Positions 56,913-64,000 of a stretch of 64,000 nt of DNA are shown in pieces. The notes under the pieces were generated by a model, which was not told the DNA's origin, made no database searches, and saw nothing but the letters and a program-made list of their open reading frames with translations. Both the position numbers and the translations under genes were made by a program. Location of the stretch: positions 66,636,433-66,700,432 of the forward strand of contig OX104112.1 of the NCBI GenBank assembly GCA_944474755.1. The letters run 5' to 3'. Positions within the stretch are counted from its first letter, which is position 1; each line of letters starts with the position of its first letter. Source of the stretch: Limnoperna fortunei. Lineage: Eukaryota; Mollusca; Bivalvia; Mytilida; Modiolidae.

Positions 56913-59723
56913 CAACAATTTAAAGACAAAAAAACATGACATATCTATACATATATATAGTGTCGATTAAAAGAATTGAACGTTCATAGATTAGTAACAC
57001 TGCAAATTATTCGTAAGCTTGGATCCTACGTGTGGTGTAACACCTGTTTTCGTTTCGTTAAAGTATTAACTTCCAGGTTAACACCTTATCTTTGCTCTAA
57101 GCATAATTACGTTAATAAATTTTTTCGTACTATTGATAATTTAGGAAAATTTTAAGCATCAAAACAATTCGTTTAAAGATAAACGACTTTTAACCTCAAC
57201 TTAATATATGAACAGTTGACACGAGGACATATAACTGCCATGAACATGATCAGTTTTAATACATCTCTCATATAATACCAAGACAACATGCAACAGAACT
57301 AGTTCGGTCACCGAGAAAAGACAACGGACGGGTGAATGGACAAACGGAAGGAGACAAGACACTCCTTATACTTTTCCAGAACAGAGACATATTAAATTTT
57401 TGAGCAGCACTGTCTGATATTCACAATAACACATATGTGTAGGTTTACAAGACGGGGAACCGAACACAAATATTGACGTCATAATGATCCAATACATTCG
57501 TCATTCATTAAATTGTTATCAACAGTCTTAAGAAAAATGGTGTTCCGCGGTTTGTAGCCATCTTTCGTTTCTTTAGAAATCACCAGGTGTAATCAATGCT
57601 GATACACTTACGACTTAAATAACATTTCAGCAAAAAGTAAAATACGTCTAACGATTCACAATTTTGTATTTTTATGTTAGGCCTAACCTTTATATTAACC
57701 CGGGTTTTGTTAAACCTCATAGTTCAACTCGTGAGATACAATATTTGAAGCCAATGGCCTCATCCCACGTGCCTAGCTCTGCATTGATTGTATTCCATGT
57801 TTTAGTATACCGATAATCTACCTAAATGTATAGGAAAAAGACACATTAACTGAACACGTGCATTTCTTTTTACTCGAATTTAGTGTCGGAAATCTTGTCC
57901 TTACACAACATTAAGCAGATAATGGGCAAAAGAGTTCAATAGGTCTGTATTTAATTTTCATAAGTATAAGTATAGGCATTTTTAAATTGATGTCTGTTAC
58001 CACATACGTTGATAAAATGATTCGCACATGCGCTATAAGTTCTCGTGGCCACCTAGGTTTATGAACTTAAATATCTGTCAAATAAACCGTAACTGACAAA
58101 GCAAATATTTGTGTCAAAACAAAGCCAGTGTTTGCTGATCATCATCATAGATCTATTTATTATATATAAACTATATATAATTCACTTGTCAGTGTCAATC
58201 TCGGATGGATAATTACTATGATATGTGATGTGTCGCGGAATAATTGTCTCTGTCAGAACAAGGGTTTTGCTGCAAACGATACTTAGTCGGTAAATAAATC
58301 CCGCTGTGCATAATTGATGCATTTATGTGATATTAAGATTTTATCAGTACATCTGCATTGTTATACAATTTATCTTCTATTGGACCCTTATTTTGTACTT
58401 TTCCACGTTAAAAAGATTACATAGTTATCTATGCTAGATGAAAAGTAACTGATAAAATTCTTGCGTTTCTTCTTATTTTTTTACACGCTTTTTGATCTCC
58501 AAAATAGTTTGCGTTGTCTCTTTGAAATCTTGGAACAACTATGCTTCTTTGAGATGATAAAATTGGTTGAGGGAAGTAATTATATTTTTTATATATTCTA
58601 ATGGTAAAATATTACTAAAAACATTTATATTAATAAAATATTATTTGTTATATTTTTGTGTTCACTCATAATTATCATTATTGAGACATGAACAACGGAC
58701 AGTACAATGATTCGAATGTAAAATAAAGATGTTTGTATTTTGATTTACATAATTATGACTTTCGAATCTATTTTTTGCAACGCTGCTTACGTGTTCTGTT
58801 GTTTCTGTCTGAAGATTCCTTGATTTCTAACTTCAGTTTTGGTATGTAGGCAATTTATTTGTTCTCATTTATGTGTATTAAAAATTCAAAATGTAAGATG
58901 GAGATTATGTATACATTAAATTTTATTCTTATTAAAACAAAACCGAAGTTTTTTTATTATTATTTGCATTTAATTGACGAGAAATCATATTCTGAAATAC
59001 TTAACTGTACAGGAAATCAGAGTATTTAAAAAGTTAGAAGTAAACGATATCAACATCTGGTCACAAAGTAAAATAGAGAATGCAACTACACGACATTTTG
59101 TTATTATGGTCTCAGCAGGCGACTAACTGACCACATATGTAACAAGACAAGTTCATGTTGCCCCACATGTTATCGTGTTTTTGAGGCTTGAAGGAATAAG
59201 TTATTATTGAGCATAATCTCAGATATCGCCTTATTAATGTCGCAGTTATAGTGTATGTTTATTCGCATTAAAATGCAGCGAGAAAATGTAATAATAAGTT
59301 AATACTCTTTAATACTATTAAATGAATAATGAAATCAGATAATATACATTATTTACACTTAACTGCCATTAATTGTTGCTAAACGTTTCCTAATTGCTTT
59401 CTGATTGGTTACAGCACCTTGCAATCGTAAAATCTGCCTTTTCATTGGCTGGTTTCATGACTTTCATGCCAGCTTATCTAATTCTCAAATTTCTTTTATC
59501 ATAAATCACACAGCAGCAGTGATACCAATTTTCAGTAATGATATTCTAAACAAAAATATGAAAACCAAAAATTACCTACCGCAACGTTTGTTGTACAGTA
59601 GTATGTCAGAATGTGAAATTTAAAACTCAGTTCTACGACTTTCCCAAGATCAGAAAAGGTCTTATGGGTACTTTTCTACAGTGAAAAATTAAACGAAATA
59701 TTTGATTCTGTAGTATAAAGGAA
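56913..59723 (+). other. BARX upstream region
   Basis: 2.8 kb of AT-rich DNA with no gene. CCAAT-like words occur inverted (GATTGGTT near 59403) and forward-inverted (CATTGGCTGG near 59440), several TAATTG homeodomain-type words precede the start, and TATAAA lies only ~10 bp before the ATG, so the true core promoter is not identified. Confidence 0.35.
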
Positions 59724-62187
59724 ATGTTTCCAAATCCGAACAATTACGGACATGCTTCTAGAGTACCGGTGACTAGTTCTTCATTTTATATCCGCGATAT
59801 TCTGGGAAATGATAGTGCTCTTGCAGAGTGTGGGAAATTCAGTAATTATGAAACAGGAAATTATTTTCCTAATTATCCAGCTTCATCAAACATTCCCACA
59901 CCTATGTTGACATATCCTCATCTGGGTTATCCTCCTTCATTTCGAGGTAAGATGGTTTTTTTACGTTATTGTGTTTTGCGGCAATTTCACCATTAAGAGA
60001 TATTGATACCTATGTTTTTAAAGCAGAAAACTAAAGAAATAACAAAATAAATTTAGAACCTTTTCATTGATTTGGCAAACTGTCTATATTATTGTAGTGA
60101 TATAGGTACTTTTTAACATAAATATCTTCACGTGACTAATGACAGGTTTCCGTGTATGCTGTTTTTGATTTTTCTATTTTTTAAAAGTGTTTTTTTGTTT
60201 GTTTGTTAAATTTTGCTTATTTATTACAATTACTTATAGTTTGCTTTTTATTCATTTCTACAAATATTTTATGAAAGTAATTAAATCTTTGTTTTCAGGA
60301 TTTTCAGTGGATTGCCATGATTCCTTGCCAACACCAGTACCTCTTCCAGTGTACATTCGTTCCCGATCTCCATCAGATTTAAACGGATTTTCCAAACCAA
60401 AGAGATGTAGACGGAGTCGGACAGTTTTTACAGAGCTACAGCTAATGGGACTTGAGAAAAAATTTGAATCGCATAAATATCTGTCAACTCCTGATCGTAT
60501 CGAATTATCAGAAACTTTAGGTCTATCTCAGGTCCAAGTGAAGACGTGGTATCAAAATAGACGAATGAAGTGGAAGAAAACGGTAAGATATTATAAACAT
60601 ATATAATTCTTTGTCTGTATAGCGTTTTATTTAGTAAGTCTTATTTCATTGGTTTAAAATTAAATATAAATTCAATTAAATCAAGAAAAAGATTTTATAA
60701 ATAAAGATTGTGATAAAAGTCAATATGTCAATTAATAATATTACATTTTTGGATGCACGAATACAGTCAAAATGGGGTTCATTCTATATTAACAAGCTAA
60801 TGTGAAACAGCATTTTGACACTTCTCATAGATTTTTTTTAATTCAAACAGTCCAAAGAACATAATTGAACATTTTGTTCACATTTAATTCTTTTACACTT
60901 TCGCAGTTTAATTAAAATGAGAACATTTAAGACTAATAATAATATAATTAATTCAAATTAGTTGGGATTTTACATGTGCGTCTCAAATTTATATCCGACG
61001 CAAAAACGTGTGTCCAATTCGACGTCCTAATGGCCCGCACGAATTTAAGTGGTGAATGTGTATTCCGATATACATGTCATTACATAATAAAAATGAATGA
61101 ATAGATCTGACCTATTTTCTGTCGCGCTATAAAACAGGATAAGGAACCGGCTGTGAGGGTAAATAAAATTCAACCGCAACAAAAAACCTATTTGCTTTAA
61201 AGTAGCTGAACACATAAAAACTTAGCTTTAAATACACTGAAAACTCAACAATATATTAGGAAGTTCAGAAAAAAACAACTTTAGTTGTAAGTTTGTTTAA
61301 ATAATTTTTCGGGCATGGTTTATTGTATGGAGTGGAGTGTGGAGTTTTGGAGGTTTTTTGTTATTTTGAATTTTAATTTTTATCGATTGCATATTGTAGT
61401 GGAAATAAATGATTCTTTGTAACATACACATTGAATTCAGTTAAATTTTGAAAATATTTCTTAATGCAACAAACAATTAATTTATTATCGCAATTTTATG
61501 AATATATATTATACTAATGCACTGAAACGTTATCACTATTTTTAGTTGTCTGTGTGTCACTGTAAAATTATTCATCTCCTCTACATTGCAATCGATAACT
61601 TTAAAATAAAAAAACATAAAAAGAAGAAACTATATTGTTCATTCCAAAACTCCACACTCCAACATTATATTGATTCCACTCCATCAATGCAATTTTTGCC
61701 ATACAATTTATTTGTAACATTGAATTTAAATTAATTGAGCATATGAAGAACGTAATCTGCATTAAGTGTTATGGACTGAGAGATTTCATTGACACTTTGG
61801 TATTTTTTTTCGCTTATTGCTAAAAACAAAAAATGTCTGGTAAAAAACTGAAGGATTATCGTTGAAATCACAGAAAGCTACATTAAATATATAATAAAGT
61901 GAGAAGAGGCACTAACGAAAAACGTAATGTATATTTTCATTTCCAATAAAAAATGTGTAACATGGTATAACCGTATTGCAAGATTTAAAACAGATTTAAT
62001 TTAATTACAGGTGGTTCAGAAAGGAGGATCGGAAGAATCAATTAAATCAAAAGGTCGTCCTAAAAAAGAAAGCCCCGTTCACTCACCGGAGAGTATCAAG
62101 AAACACAATGACATTGGAGAAAACAGTGTGACAATCAATGGTAGAGCTAATCACCAGCTTGACACTCAATCTGCACATGTGACATGA
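59724..62187 (+). CDS. BARX: BARX-class homeobox transcription factor, complete three-exon gene
   Basis: Exons are 59724-59946, 60299-60582 and 62011-62187 (TGA), with GT-AG introns; total 227 residues. The ATG follows an in-frame TGA about 20 nt upstream. Residues 21-27, FYIRDIL, fit the EH1 Groucho-binding pattern F-x-I-x-x-I-L. The homeodomain spans about 111-170, with [20 protein letters not shown] at its start and [13 protein letters not shown] in helix 3 (Q50, N51). After it, [17 protein letters not shown] matches the basic BARX-specific extension. BARX proteins are sequence-specific nuclear regulators in development. The second intron falls between homeodomain positions 59 and 60. An AATAAA lies about 10 nt after the stop. 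Class assignment is secure; BARX1 versus BARX2 is not resolvable. Confidence 0.95.
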
Positions 62188-62246
62188 ATCTGCAAAAATA
62201 AAGTTATAATCATACGGAGTTATTTTAAAACGACAAAGTGGTTTTA

Positions 62247-62250
62247 CAAA

Positions 62251-62344
<94 letters not shown>
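62247..62344. repeat. (AAAT)n microsatellite just after BARX
   Basis: About 24 uninterrupted tetranucleotide units, starting some 60 bp after the BARX stop and ~45 bp after its AATAAA. Confidence 0.98.
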
Positions 62345-62346
<2 letters not shown>

Positions 62347-62349
62347 CAT

Positions 62350-64000
62350 TATTTGCGTATTTTATATCGAGTTCCTATTATTATTTGTTCACTTGATTTT
62401 TATATAAGATTAAGAAAATCACATTTTATGGAATGAAAAAAAACACGATGCATTAGACAAGGATAAATTCCTTTGCTGGTATAACAGTTTGTTGAATTTT
62501 TAAAAAAAGCTAAAGTGTCAGTTAGTGTTAGTCTTGTATGAAATGTTTTAAATTTACAATTTAAAACATATACTGTAAACAATCTACCAAGCCGTGAATG
62601 GGAATTTTACAGTGACACAAGTGTTAAAATCGAGAGAATAAAAAAAAACTAATTTAAGCATAAAGAATATTGGGAGCGGTTTATTTTACAGACAACTAAG
62701 GTAAATAAAAAGTAACTTTCTATTTTATGGTAGGCTGCTTAAGTTTACACTATTTGTTTATTTAAAACAAATGTTAAAACAATAATTATAGTTTATTATT
62801 TATCGTTATTCACTATCAAAGTATTTTCTATAGAAATTTATAAACGTACATACACAAATATATAGTAATGCACATATATACCATCCTTTTTAAGTCTGGG
62901 GCCGTGAAATGGTCTTACGATATGTCTTAGTACATAACTTATGACCTACTGAAGACAGTTTTAGGACGTGTCTTATACCTTACACCTAAGGAATTCTTAA
63001 ACCATCATAGCAAAGATTCTCCTAAGAAACATGTGTGATTAATTTAGAAATCTATGAAGTCAATAAAATCTGCATGTGGACTTCACTTAAAAAAAGTAAA
63101 TCAAAGTTTTATAACCATTTATAAATAAATATATAATTATATGTATTTAAAATATTTTTTTTATAAATTAAAACATTAAATTCGCATTTACACTCATTTC
63201 AATGTGATATAATTGAGCATGAACTTTATAATTGATCAAATTCAGTTTGATTGAAGGAACTATTTCTTTGTTTCAAACTATTACTTTACTATTTGTATAT
63301 AAGAACACATGTATATGTAAGACTATCATTAGTGCCCCGCCACTTATTGGCGGACGCCCTATAGTAATCAGTCCGTCCGTCCGTGTCCGGGCAATAACTT
63401 TTATCTTTTGAGGTAGGCTTTTGATAATTGGTATGTGGGTAGATAATATCACGGCGATGTGTCGCATACCTTTTTTTGATGACCTTTGACCTTGAATTTG
63501 ACTTCAAGGTCAGCGGGTATCACAGAGATGGATATCGTCTAACTGATATCTGATAATATCTAGTTTTACTGGTTCCATAATTTATTATAATGATTAAGAA
63601 AAGGAGTAAAAATTTTATAGAAACGGAGATTGAAACTATGTTAGAAGAGGCTTAAACGCACAAGTTTAGCTTTTCTAAAAAAGCTAACCGTCTCTTAGCT
63701 GCATTTTCCATGTTATGGGTATTATTAAAGTATCTGTTTGTAATTAATGTGTAGGATAGGTAAGCAATGTACCTTTTAAAGACATTGTTTACGCTAAACT
63801 ACCAATGATCACCAATGGTGCTTGAGAGATTTAAATAACTCTCGTCACTTCACACGTGGTTTTTAAAAAAAAATAATAATTAAACAAAAAAATTAATTCC
63901 CTGAACAAATGTTCAAAATGAGCGGTAAAAATGTGTGTTATTCTATTTGCATCAATATCAGAATGAAAATTCAGAAAATATTAGTTTTTACCCAAACATT
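62350..64000. other. Noncoding region downstream of BARX
   Basis: AT-rich with the 63335-63530 repeat fragment; no gene recognised up to the window end. Confidence 0.5.
63335..63530 (+). repeat. Fragment of a widespread GTCCGTCCGTCC-containing repeat
   Basis: GTGCCCCGCCACTTATTGGC, CAGTCCGTCCGTCCGTG and GACCTTTGACCTTGAATTTG are typical of a mollusc dispersed repeat. No coding frame of note. Confidence 0.5.

Noticed and set aside
1..64000. CRISPR arrays, operons, bacterial-style regulatory sites
   Set aside because: Spliced eukaryotic genes and animal repeats throughout; the regular repeats seen are minisatellites or transposon arrays without spacer structure.

Overview
The window is animal genomic DNA: AT-rich, with spliced genes separated by long introns full of repeats. 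A prefoldin-2 gene, a BARX homeobox gene, tRNA-derived SINEs ending in a GGCGTTAAAC-like tail plus (CAAA)n, bivalve-type dispersed repeats and a DIRS retrotransposon together point to a bivalve mollusc, plausibly a mussel such as Mytilus. That placement is inference from gene and repeat types; no database was searched.

Layout. 1-8 kb: the 3' end of prefoldin subunit 2 (+) and SINE remnants. 8-18 kb: a large C2H2 zinc-finger gene (-), with a 328-bp inverted-repeat element on its 3' side, a 1-kb TIR element on its 5' side and a 1.8-kb imperfect palindrome further upstream. 18-27 kb: no confident gene; a 2-kb element with 32-bp perfect TIRs, 9-bp target duplications and internal 200-bp tandem repeats, a LINE fragment, SINEs and two tRNA-like repeats. 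27-38 kb: a five-exon type II membrane C-type-lectin-like gene (-) whose third intron holds a structurally complete but mutated 5.2-kb DIRS element. 38-43 kb: a dead Tc1-like transposon, a foldback element and two reverse-transcriptase remnants of probable Penelope type. 43-54.5 kb: a twelve-exon gene (-) for a type I receptor with a signal peptide, seven Ig-like modules, a transmembrane helix and a tyrosine-rich tail. 55-56.4 kb: a 39-bp minisatellite. 59.7-62.2 kb: a complete three-exon BARX homeobox gene (+).

The most interesting part is the pair of receptor-like genes on the minus strand. The Ig receptor is built from three diverged module types (A, B, C) repeated as A-(C)-B units. Every ectodomain exon is phase 1-1, so exons can be skipped or swapped as cassettes, and a second signal-peptide exon lies inside the gene. 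Its tail carries YEEI, YDNI and YLEL motifs, as expected of a signalling receptor. The neighbouring lectin-like gene has a short basic N-terminus, one membrane anchor and a CTLD lacking one expected cysteine and the usual calcium-binding motifs. Exon models come from splice sites, phase continuity and domain logic read by eye; no transcript evidence was available.
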